From: QQUD01 sp039029915 | GTDB taxonomy: Bacteria; Chloroflexota; Anaerolineae; Promineifilales; Promineifilaceae | Length of the DNA: 15,209 nucleotides | Assembly (NCBI GenBank): GCA_039029915.1 | Contig: JBCCFD010000160.1 | Span: 1-15,209, forward strand | Direction: 5' to 3' | Shown: positions 1 to 6,790 of the stretch, in pieces | Layout of the letters: each line of letters begins with the position of its first letter | Position numbering within the stretch: the stretch's first letter is position 1 | Translations under genes and position numbers: made by a program | Notes under the pieces: generated by a model | Databases searched by the model: none | Told to the model about the DNA's origin: nothing | The model's input: only the letters and a program-made list of their open reading frames with translations

Positions 1-2381
1 ATCGAATTAAGTTGCCAATAGTTATCCTGCAGCGCTTTTTGAATCTCTGCTGCATTTAAAGCAAGCTCCTCTGCTTTTCGCATATCCGGACCAAATACTG
101 TCCAAAGCCTGGCTTCTCGATACATGATAGCTGCCAATCCCCTTTCGTCCCCTAAATGCTGACGAATCTTCTTACTTTCCATCAACAAATCCAAAGCTGT
201 TTCGTAGTTACCCTGCTCTTTTGCCACCCTTGCCAAATTAAATTTGATTTCTCCAATACGTGCTTGGTTATCTAATACTTCAAAGCGGGTGAGGCTTTGT
301 TCAAGGTGGACAACGGCCGTATCGTATTCACTTCGCTCAATCAACACCTGACCCAGCTTCATCTCAAAATAAGCCAATGTTGGTTCATCCTTGAGGGCTG
401 AAGCCGCTTCTTTGACCCACACCATCCCCGCTTGAATATCCACATAGCGGGCCTGAGCAAACCAAGGTTCGAGTAATGCTTGCCCATAAGCAAGCACCTG
501 CTCCCAATTTTCTTGTTGATGGGCCACTTGCATACTCGCCAGTAAATTCCCCCATTCCGGTATTAGGGCATCGTACTCTTCCTGATGCGCCTCGGCAAAC
601 GTTTGGTAATATTTAGCCATACGGCCGTTAACCTCAAACAGCCCGTTCCCCAACTTCTCCAAGGCAAAACCTGCTAATAAAGCATGAAACCGGAAGTGGG
701 TTTCGCCCGCCTCTCGAAGCAACGACAAGGCATTCAGCGTAAATAACAAATCTTCCGTTTGGTAAAGATTCTTTTCAATAACAGCGGATGCGGCATGAGG
801 TGGAAACGGCCGTATTTTAAACACTGCCAATTGTGTGAATACTTTTTTATGATTGGCATCCAATGCCTGCCAGCTTACCTCAAATGATGTTTTGACCACC
901 CGATCGCTCATCTCTAAATCAAGCCGATTTTGCACCTCGCGAAGCTGAGTTGCCATGTCTACTAGCCTACGACGCCGACGAGATTTTAGGCGCTGGGCGC
1001 AAATTTCCATGGCCAGTGGATGATATTCTAAAAGCTGGCCGATTTCATCAGCCGCTTTTAATTCAGAATTGACGCGCTCTTCTCCTAAGATATTGATAAG
1101 CAGTTGACGGCCGTTTTCAACAGTCAGTTCTTCAATTTGCAAAACGGTGGCGTCGAGCGCAATCGCTGCATCTAAGTCGCGGGTTGTTAGGAGAATGGCG
1201 CAAGAAGGCCCGTTGGGAAGCAACGGCCGTATTCGGGACACGTCAAAGACGTCATCCAGAACGATCAACACTTGCTTATCCGCTAGCATACCGCGTACCG
1301 CCGCCGCTCGATTTTTAACACCGCTAAGGCCGCTAAAGTCAAAGCCAAACGCCTGCCCCCAGCTATATAAAATATCAAGCGGTTCACTAGCCGCCGCATC
1401 CGCCCACAGCACGCCATCTGCAAAATGGTTGCGCAGAGCGTGGCTGAGCTGGTTTGCCAGCGTCGTTTTGCCGATTCCGCCCATGCCCACCAGCGCCATT
1501 AAATGCGGTCCGTTGGGTTGAGTAAGCGTCTGGCTTAGCGATTCAATCTCCAACTCGCGCCCCACAAAATGACTGCTCAACGGCAGCGGCTGGAACGGAA
1601 CGGGCTGTGTTGGCTTTGCCTCAATACGCAGGGCATTTGCGTCTGGATCGGATTCTAAATCATTGTTAAGGATTTGCTGATAAAGGATTTTTGTCTCTGG
1701 AGAAGGTTCCGCACCAAGCTCTTCTTCGAGAATTTGGGCTAAGCTGTCATATTGGCTAAGCGCCGTTAGCTTTTGGCCATTGAGGGTCAGCAGTCGCATC
1801 AGCTCTTGATGGGAGGATTCAAGCCAAGGTTCGATTGCAATGAGTTGCCGAACAGCCATTATGGCCCCATCGTACATTTTTTGCTCAGCGTATCCATTAA
1901 CCAACCGATTGAGGCTACTCAGAGCGGCTTGGCGCAGTCGTTCTTGCTGAATCAGCTGCCACTCTTCAAAAAGGGGGGCCCCTTTAAGCGTAAAGTCGGT
2001 TAAAAAGTCGCCCTGATACTGCTTAACGGCCGTTTCCATCTGCTCAGCCGTCGGCTGCGGGCGGTTTAAACAATCTTCAAAAGTGACGATGTCAATATCG
2101 TATTTACTATCAAAATCGAAGGCGATGCTGTTTCGCTGGATATTGAGATGGTGGGGAAAATACGGCCGTAGTTTCCCCAGCTCAACCCGCAGATTCCCCC
2201 GTGCCCTTTGCTCAGTAAAGTCGCTCCACAGCAAGCCAGCGAGTGCTTCGCGGGAGTGGGTTTGACGGCTGGTGGCCACATAGAACAGGATGGCTAACGC
2301 CTTGTTATTCAATCCTGTTACCGGTTTACCGTCTAGCCAAACCTCAGGCCGACCAAACAATTTTAAGCGCAAAAAGGACAT
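1..2381 (-). CDS. BTAD/SARP-type STAND ATPase transcriptional regulator with TPRs (3'-partial)
   Basis: The frame is open from the ATG at 2381 to the window edge, giving 793 codons with no stop; the C-terminus lies outside the window. Residues 1 to about 95 are an OmpR-like winged-helix DNA-binding region (starts MSFLRLKLFGRPEVWLDG). About 95-250 is a bacterial transcriptional activation domain ending in ELGAEPSPETKILYQQ. A STAND/NB-ARC ATPase follows, with HFVGRE just before it, the P-loop GMGGIGKTT at 299-307 and Walker B VLIVLDD ending near residue 377. From about residue 600 the sequence is helical TPR-like repeats. Proteins of this AfsR/MalT-like design act as ATP-dependent cytoplasmic transcription activators whose TPRs sense a ligand or partner. 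No strong Shine-Dalgarno is visible before the ATG. It is a paralogue of the gene at 2864-6079. The family is certain; its targets are unknown. Confidence 0.9.
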   Translation of the reverse strand, partial: MSFLRLKLFGRPEVWLDGKPVTGLNNKALAILFYVATSRQTHSREALAGLLWSDFTEQRARGNLRVELGKLRPYFPHHLNIQRNSIAFDFDSKYDIDIVTFEDCLNRPQPTAEQMETAVKQYQGDFLTDFTLKGAPLFEEWQLIQQERLRQAALSSLNRLVNGYAEQKMYDGAIMAVRQLIAIEPWLESSHQELMRLLTLNGQKLTALSQYDSLAQILEEELGAEPSPETKILYQQILNNDLESDPDANALRIEAKPTQPVPFQPLPLSSHFVGRELEIESLSQTLTQPNGPHLMALVGMGGIGKTTLANQLSHALRNHFADGVLWADAAASEPLDILYSWGQAFGFDFSGLSGVKNRAAAVRGMLADKQVLIVLDDVFDVSRIRPLLPNGPSCAILLTTRDLDAAIALDATVLQIEELTVENGRQLLINILGEERVNSELKAADEIGQLLEYHPLAMEICAQRLKSRRRRRLVDMATQLREVQNRLDLEMSDRVVKTSFEVSWQALDANHKKVFTQLAVFKIRPFPPHAASAVIEKNLYQTEDLLFTLNALSLLREAGETHFRFHALLAGFALEKLGNGLFEVNGRMAKYYQTFAEAHQEEYDALIPEWGNLLASMQVAHQQENWEQVLAYGQALLEPWFAQARYVDIQAGMVWVKEAASALKDEPTLAYFEMKLGQVLIERSEYDTAVVHLEQSLTRFEVLDNQARIGEIKFNLARVAKEQGNYETALDLLMESKKIRQHLGDERGLAAIMYREARLWTVFGPDMRKAEELALNAAEIQKALQDNYWQLNS

Positions 2382-2444
2382 AGGAGATTTTAGCACACGA
2401 TTCCCGTGTGGGGGGGGGCTTCCCGTCTAACGGTACTGTACCCC

Positions 2445-2476
2445 GCAACTTTGCCACCCTGCAACCTTGCCACCTT
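2445..2476. repeat. tandem 16-bp direct repeat
   Basis: GCAACTTTGCCACCCT (2445-2460) is followed directly by GCAACCTTGCCACCTT (2461-2476), with two mismatches in 16. It lies in the intergenic region between the divergently oriented regulator (2381) and the small peptide gene (2658). Just upstream are a nine-G run (2410-2418) and the odd palindrome GGTACTGTACC (2432-2442). It may be a regulator site or a genome-wide intergenic repeat; the sequence alone does not decide. Confidence 0.6.
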
Positions 2477-2510
2477 ACGCCTTTCTAGCTCTCGCTCTTA
2501 CTTCTCGCTA

Positions 2511-2547
2511 AAAAAATCTACGATCTTGCCCAAAAAATCTACGATCT
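2511..2547. promoter_or_regulatory. paired 16-bp direct repeats with a 21-bp period, candidate operator
   Basis: AAAAAATCTACGATCT occurs perfectly at 2511-2526 and again at 2532-2547, 21 bp apart start to start, which is two helical turns. SARP-family activators characteristically bind direct repeats spaced by whole helical turns near the promoter. These copies lie between a SARP-type gene reading left and a small gene reading right. The repeats are observed; the operator role is inferred. Confidence 0.45.
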
Positions 2548-2585
2548 CTCTACGTTCGAGGGATATCTTGTGGATGTAAGTCAAT

Positions 2586-2613
2586 TGGGAAACATCGGGC
2601 CCGAATTCTCCCA
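2586..2613. promoter_or_regulatory. 28-bp dyad, candidate operator
   Basis: A perfect 10-bp palindrome TCGGGCCCGA (2595-2604) is flanked symmetrically by TGGGA (2586-2590) and TCCCA (2609-2613), so the whole has one dyad axis. It sits 45-72 bp upstream of the ATG at 2658, where a dimeric regulator could act on the small peptide gene. No convincing -35/-10 pair could be assigned with it. Confidence 0.35.
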
Positions 2614-2657
2614 GACATTTATCAAATCAAATTTATTTATTTCTTAGGAGAAATCTA

Positions 2658-2801
2658 ATGTTATCGGTATCCCGTGTAAACGTATTTCGTATTGTTGTTG
2701 CTTTAGCATTTCTAGTTGTAGTTTTGACTCCATATATGGGGCTTGGTGTTAATTTAACCTTCGCATGTACTGGTCATGGCACTCAATGTGGTGGTGGATA
2801 A
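2658..2801 (+). CDS. small hydrophobic secreted or membrane peptide, 47 aa, unknown function
   Basis: The ATG at 2658 is preceded by a clear Shine-Dalgarno AGGAG at 2646-2650 with 7 nt spacing, and the frame runs 47 codons to TAA at 2799-2801. The protein starts MLSVSRVNVFR, a positively charged N-terminus. A hydrophobic segment follows at about residues 12-36, and the polar C-terminal tail is CTGHGTQCGGG, with two cysteines, His and four glycines. This fits an exported peptide or a single-span membrane peptide. Transcription would end at the hairpin 18 bp downstream. No known family was recognised. It sits between two large TPR-containing regulators, a context in which small pro-peptides sometimes act as signals, but that is inference. 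It could also be a bacteriocin-like peptide or a type I toxin-like membrane peptide. The good ribosome site, direct repeats upstream and terminator downstream argue that it is a real gene. Confidence 0.7.
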   Translation: MLSVSRVNVFRIVVALAFLVVVLTPYMGLGVNLTFACTGHGTQCGGG

Positions 2802-2818
2802 ACAATAATAAGTCATAA

Positions 2819-2859
2819 AAAAATACAAGCTCTGAACAGATTTCAGAGCTTGTATTTTT
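2819..2859. terminator. bidirectional intrinsic terminator
   Basis: A perfect 18-bp stem (2819-2836 pairing with 2842-2859) has a 5-nt loop CAGAT. It begins with A-tracts and ends in T-tracts on both strands, so it can terminate the small peptide gene on the plus strand and the regulator ending at 2864 on the minus strand. It is the strongest terminator in the window. Confidence 0.93.
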
Positions 2860-2863
2860 CAGG

Positions 2864-5800
2864 TTAGGCATGAAGATACTTTTTTCTTGATTCTTGAATA
2901 TCATTATCCAACAATTCATCATTAAGACTCTCAGCAATTAATAATGCCGCTTGATAGTTCAGTTGGGCATTTTCAAAGTCTTTCTCTTCTGAGTGCAAGT
3001 CACCAAGAATTTTAAGCACTAACCCCTCTTCCCTTCTCGATTTTATTTCTTTGGCTAAATTCAAAGCTAGCGCCAAGAACTTCCTAGCTTCGCTAAATCT
3101 ATTTACTTTTAATGAGTTCCAACCTAAACTCAAAAGCGCAATCACTTCACTAGATTTATCACCAGACTCTTTGGAAATTACTAAACTTTGGTCAAGGTAT
3201 TTCCCAGCGGAAAGGAAATCCTTCGCTTCAGTTGAAATCATACTCAAATTATTCAATGCGCTAACCTTAGCTTGTAAATCTCCTATTTCTTCTGAAATAC
3301 GTAATGTTTCTTCAAAAGACATGCGTGATTCATCCAAATTTCCCAATTGAAAATGTATCAAACCAAGACTATTCATCGAATATGATTTTTGCTTATTGTT
3401 GTTTAACAATCCCCAAATATCTAGAGCCGAAAGAACACTATGCTTTGCAGTAATGTAATCGCTCAAATAATATTGAATTATATTCAAGTGAAAATAGCCC
3501 GAGCCTGCTAATCTCTTTAAATTTTTTATTTCTGCTATTTCAATAACATTTTGAATATGATTAATAGCTTCTGAATACTCCCCCTGCCGCCAAAGGGCTT
3601 CGCCCCAGTGGAGGTGGACGTATCCTTGTGCCCAAGGGTCGTTGGCCTGTTCTGCTTTTTCGAGGCTAGCTTGGGCGATGGTGATGGCGTCATCGTAGCG
3701 AGAGAGCCGCACCAGTGCGGCCGTTTTTTGCACCAAGAGGCGGGCAGTGACCGTAACGGCCGTATCTCCCTCAACTCCCTCAAACAGCGCTGCCGCCTCG
3801 CCAAACAGCCGCTCCGCTTCCCGATACCGCCCCCGCAGCTGTAAAAAGTCAGAAAACGTATTGAGGCTCTCCAAAACGGCCGCCGCGTTTTGCGTTTCTG
3901 CCGCCACCCGCCACGCTTCTCGAATATTGTCCAGTTCAGCCGTGATTTCTGCGGCTGGAATTTGCGGGGCTTCCCCCGCAATGGCTTGGGTTCGGTCTGC
4001 CAAAAAGGTAAGGAAGTAACGGCTGTGTTTGCTCTCTATTAAACCCTTAGGGTCTTGTGTATTGTTTGATACGCTTGAATTAGGGGAGACCCTAAGGGTT
4101 TGGTCCGTCGTTGAAACGCTTGAAAAACTAAAACCCGTCAGGTCTTGGGTATCGTTTGAAACGCTTGAATTAGAGGAGACCTGACGGGTTTGGGCACTCA
4201 ATAACTTCTCTTCTGCAAACTGGCGCAATAGCTCATGCATGCTAAACCGCTGTTCTGTTTGGGTCAGCAGCGATTGCTGGTGCAAAATTTTAAGCTTGCG
4301 GCGATCTGCACCCGTTACGGCCGTAACGGCCGTATCTAAAAAACCGCCCCGAAACACAGAAAGCTGCGCTAGGAGACCCTTTAGCTCATCGGACAGCAGA
4401 CTCCATGAGTTTTCAAACACCGCCCGCATACTGCGATGCCGCTGGGGAATATCTCGGAAGCGAGTTGATACCACATCAATCGAGGCTTGGATAGAAGCAA
4501 TTGTTTCTAGCAGAGAGTGCTGGCGCAACGAGGCCGCCGTGAGTTCAATCCCAAGTGGATTACCCGCCACCAGATCACAAATCGTAGCTACGTCCACTTG
4601 ATTCTCAGCGTTGAGCTCAAACCAGCCCGTTGTCCGTCTGGCTCGATCTTCAAACAGCTGGACGCTAGCAAAGTGAGCATAGTCAAGGCTGCTTGAGGCT
4701 TGTCCTTCCGTTTGAGCACCACTCATTTTTGGCGTCGGCAGCTGCCTGAGCGGAAAAAGGTACTCCGCCATAAAGCCCAGCGGAATGCGTGAACTACACA
4801 GTACGGAAACGGCCGCTGTTTCTGTCAGCAGGTCAATCACCAGCTCTGAACCTGACATCAAATGCTCAAAGTTATCAAGGATGAGCAGCAGATGTTTAGA
4901 CTTCAAAAAGTTAACAATTTGCAATTTGGGGGAATTTTGCCCCGTTAAAGCATGGTTGAGCGCTTGAGCAATAGCGGTAGCAATCTCATCCTGTGTATTG
5001 GCTTCACGTTCTGAGGCAGATAAACCGCTCAGCGGCACAAACCAGACGCCATCCGCAAACCCATTGAGCACCCGTCGCCCCACCTCTAAGGAAAGACGTG
5101 ATTTGCCAATTCCCCCTTCACCTAAAAGCGTCAAAAAGCGAGTATCTGGATCGAGCAGGTGCTGGGTCAGCTGTGCCGACTCTTTTTCGCGCCCAAAATA
5201 GGGGGTCAGTGACGAAGGGAGATTATGCTTTAGCGATGCGGCAGATTGACGGTTCGCTTTTTTCGGTGCGGCGGTTGGGGCTTCGAGCGGTTCGTTATTG
5301 ATGATTTTTTGGTAGAGAACGGCCGTTTCCTCATCAGGCTCAACCCCCAATTCTTCCCACAAGCTTTGACGGCACGCTTCATATTGCGCAATGGCGGCCT
5401 CCCGTTGCCCCATAAGCGCCAAGGCAAGCATCAATTTCCGATGAATCGTTTCATGCCAAGGTTCCAAAACCAGCAGCTTTTGTCCAAATGTGCGCGCAGT
5501 TTCCAGCTTATTTTGGACCAAATGTCCATCTATCAAGTGGTTCAATGCCGTAATTACCTGCTGATGGTAAGCCTCCCGCTTGAGCAAAAGCCACTCATCA
5601 AACATTTCTGAATCATCAATAATTATGCCATTGAGAAACTCCCCTTGATACAGTCCCACCGCTTGCTCCAGTCGGGATAAGCAGGGAGAACAAAAGTTGA
5701 TATCTTGATGCTGATGTGACTCACAGCTTTGGATTAACCGGTCAAAGAGGAGGGCATCACACTGCACATAGTTACTATCATCGTTCTGTACGAGCTGTAT

Positions 5801-6079
5801 CGTCTGTCGATTGCTTTCAAAGAGATCGCTGCTGATCGGCAAACTGGCTCGCTTATCGATTGCCTGACGTAAACGATGGAAGGAAACGCGTAGATTTGTA
5901 CGAGCATTTTTATCATCCGTATTGCCCCACAGCAAGGTGGCTAAGGATTGCTTGGAAAGCGGCACGCTGCTCTCAACAGCTAAATAAGCCATCAAAGCCC
6001 GTATTTTATCAGTGCGAAATTGAATGGTTCTGTCATCAAGATTGGATTCAAAAGAACCCAAAAGGCGCAAATTGAACAC
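2864..6079 (-). CDS. BTAD/SARP-type STAND ATPase transcriptional regulator with TPRs
   Basis: This is a complete 1071-residue regulator. The start is GTG at 6079, with AGGGA six bases upstream; the nearby ATG at 6084 is out of frame and meets a stop at once. Residues 1-100 form the winged-helix domain and about 105-260 the BTAD domain, ending WEELGVEPDEETAVLYQ. The STAND ATPase has FGRE at 295-298, P-loop GEGGIGKS at 320-327, Walker B LLLILDN at 397-403 and the GNPLG motif at 506-510. TPR helices fill about residues 700-1071. Family members activate transcription when ATP and a ligand or protein bind. Oddities are a CESHQHQDINFCSPC cluster at 119-133 and three 15-residue repeats at 637-681, encoded by palindromic DNA. 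It is divergent from the 71-aa gene and the exported protein at 6791, which are plausible targets. Confidence 0.94.
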   Translation of the reverse strand: MFNLRLLGSFESNLDDRTIQFRTDKIRALMAYLAVESSVPLSKQSLATLLWGNTDDKNARTNLRVSFHRLRQAIDKRASLPISSDLFESNRQTIQLVQNDDSNYVQCDALLFDRLIQSCESHQHQDINFCSPCLSRLEQAVGLYQGEFLNGIIIDDSEMFDEWLLLKREAYHQQVITALNHLIDGHLVQNKLETARTFGQKLLVLEPWHETIHRKLMLALALMGQREAAIAQYEACRQSLWEELGVEPDEETAVLYQKIINNEPLEAPTAAPKKANRQSAASLKHNLPSSLTPYFGREKESAQLTQHLLDPDTRFLTLLGEGGIGKSRLSLEVGRRVLNGFADGVWFVPLSGLSASEREANTQDEIATAIAQALNHALTGQNSPKLQIVNFLKSKHLLLILDNFEHLMSGSELVIDLLTETAAVSVLCSSRIPLGFMAEYLFPLRQLPTPKMSGAQTEGQASSSLDYAHFASVQLFEDRARRTTGWFELNAENQVDVATICDLVAGNPLGIELTAASLRQHSLLETIASIQASIDVVSTRFRDIPQRHRSMRAVFENSWSLLSDELKGLLAQLSVFRGGFLDTAVTAVTGADRRKLKILHQQSLLTQTEQRFSMHELLRQFAEEKLLSAQTRQVSSNSSVSNDTQDLTGFSFSSVSTTDQTLRVSPNSSVSNNTQDPKGLIESKHSRYFLTFLADRTQAIAGEAPQIPAAEITAELDNIREAWRVAAETQNAAAVLESLNTFSDFLQLRGRYREAERLFGEAAALFEGVEGDTAVTVTARLLVQKTAALVRLSRYDDAITIAQASLEKAEQANDPWAQGYVHLHWGEALWRQGEYSEAINHIQNVIEIAEIKNLKRLAGSGYFHLNIIQYYLSDYITAKHSVLSALDIWGLLNNNKQKSYSMNSLGLIHFQLGNLDESRMSFEETLRISEEIGDLQAKVSALNNLSMISTEAKDFLSAGKYLDQSLVISKESGDKSSEVIALLSLGWNSLKVNRFSEARKFLALALNLAKEIKSRREEGLVLKILGDLHSEEKDFENAQLNYQAALLIAESLNDELLDNDIQESRKKYLHA
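4041..4191. repeat. two in-frame 61-bp palindromic units in a 45-bp repeat array
   Basis: Unit A (4041-4101) has perfect 15-bp inverted ends, AAACCCTTAGGGTCT and its complement at 4087-4101. Unit B (4131-4191) has perfect 15-bp inverted ends, AAACCCGTCAGGTCT and its complement at 4177-4191. The 31-bp cores are near identical. ACGCTTGAA recurs at 4071, 4116 and 4161, exactly 45 bp apart, so the spacer between the units is a third related copy. The array stays in frame in the host gene and encodes three Ser/Thr/Asn-rich 15-residue repeats between the ATPase and TPR regions. Confidence 0.85.
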
Positions 6080-6401
6080 TACATTTCCCTACAAACATGC
6101 TTGGCATCCCATAAAAAAGGTCGAACAGATATTACTCTCTTTTACCTGTTTTGCAAGGTCAGCGGCTAAGTTGCCAATCCTTTATAGAATGCAAATCTTC
6201 AATTTTTTCGTTGGTTACGTTTTGGTAACGCTTCTTTTGAATAATGCAGGCATGGAACGAGGAAGTAACCAAAGTAAGCAGGAAGGCGGTCTTGTCACAT
6301 TGCCGATGACGGCCTCCTGCTTACAAATGAATGGGAGATTTTTGTCTGATTTTTCAAAGTCACTTCTTCTATTCAGACAGTCAGAATAAGGGTTTTGCAG
6401 A
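6080..6401. other. divergent intergenic region with inverted repeat
   Basis: This 322-bp gap separates the GTG start at 6079 from the ATG at 6402. It contains GTAAGCAGGA (6274-6283) and its perfect complement (6315-6324), 31 bp apart, without a T-tract, so it is a leader hairpin or operator rather than an intrinsic terminator. GTTAC...GTAAC in the stretch around 6210-6230 is a second short dyad. On the minus strand TTGCAA (6156-6151), 16 bp, then TAATAT (6134-6129) is a weak promoter match for the regulator. No additional gene is supported. Confidence 0.5.
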
Positions 6402-6617
6402 ATGATGAATAGAAATCAAATAATTCAACAAGAGCTTAAATTAGCAGGTAATCGGCGTTCCTTTTTATTACGACTTTGGCGAGAAAACGGCCGTTCGCCG
6501 TGGCGCATCATGCTTCAGGCAACTGACTCGTCCATTCGCCAAAGCTTTGCAGACGTTCCATCATTTTTCGATCATCTTGAACAAATGATGATCGAGGAAT
6601 CGGGAGGTGACTTATAA
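6402..6617 (+). CDS. small hypothetical protein, 71 aa
   Basis: The ATG at 6402 has AAGGG nine bases upstream; the next codon is also ATG, so the start may be 6405. The protein is basic at the N-terminus (MMNRNQIIQQELKLAGNRR), has the core SFLLRLWRENGRSPWRIMLQ at about residues 20-39, and ends with an amphipathic helix. The arrangement, with LRLWRE, then WR..LQ, then a stretch like FADVPSFFDHLEQM, resembles short proteins common in Chloroflexota and Cyanobacteria that have no assigned function; this resemblance is from memory and unverified. One ACGGCCGT octamer encodes the Asn-Gly-Arg. It lies between a divergent SARP regulator and the exported protein at 6791, 173 bp downstream, and may be co-transcribed with the latter. 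No signal peptide or membrane segment is visible. Confidence 0.65.
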   Translation: MMNRNQIIQQELKLAGNRRSFLLRLWRENGRSPWRIMLQATDSSIRQSFADVPSFFDHLEQMMIEESGGDL

Positions 6618-6790
6618 AGATTAGGAATTAGGAACAAGTAAAGGTCAGCCCCCACTGACCCATCAAGATGATCCGATTCACGCATGAACTTATCGGTAAA
6701 TCGGTAAACGGAAAAAAGTTTATAAAGAGATTGCAAAAAAAGCTTTCCGTTCACCACAAACACAACACACTATACATCCAGGAGAAAATC
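6618..6790. other. leader region before the exported protein
   Basis: It holds a small hairpin GGTCAG...CTGACC (6643-6660), an 8-bp tandem repeat ATCGGTAA at 6692-6707, and an 8-bp inverted repeat AACGGAAA (6707-6714) with TTTCCGTT (6744-6751). The Shine-Dalgarno AGGAG at 6780-6784, six bases before the ATG at 6791, fixes the start of the downstream gene. In-frame codons further upstream, including an ATG at 6668, lack a ribosome site and would put 41 residues before the signal peptide. Confidence 0.6.

Noticed and set aside
1147..1521. 124-aa plus-strand ORF
   Set aside because: It is antisense to the ATPase domain of the regulator at 1-2381, has no known motif and a low-complexity composition typical of a shadow frame.
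1..2381. Frameshift or pseudogene in the first regulator
   Set aside because: The frame was followed codon by codon from 2381 to the window edge with no stop, and the protein motifs are in the right order.
2749..2937. 62-aa minus-strand ORF
   Set aside because: It runs through the terminator hairpin and overlaps the end of the regulator and the small peptide gene without coding signals.
3535..3981. 148-aa minus-strand ORF
   Set aside because: It overlaps the 1071-aa regulator on the same strand in another frame and is Arg/Lys/Gly-rich without domain features.
4041..4191. CRISPR array
   Set aside because: The repeat units are palindromic, in frame within a gene, and lack unique spacers and cas genes.
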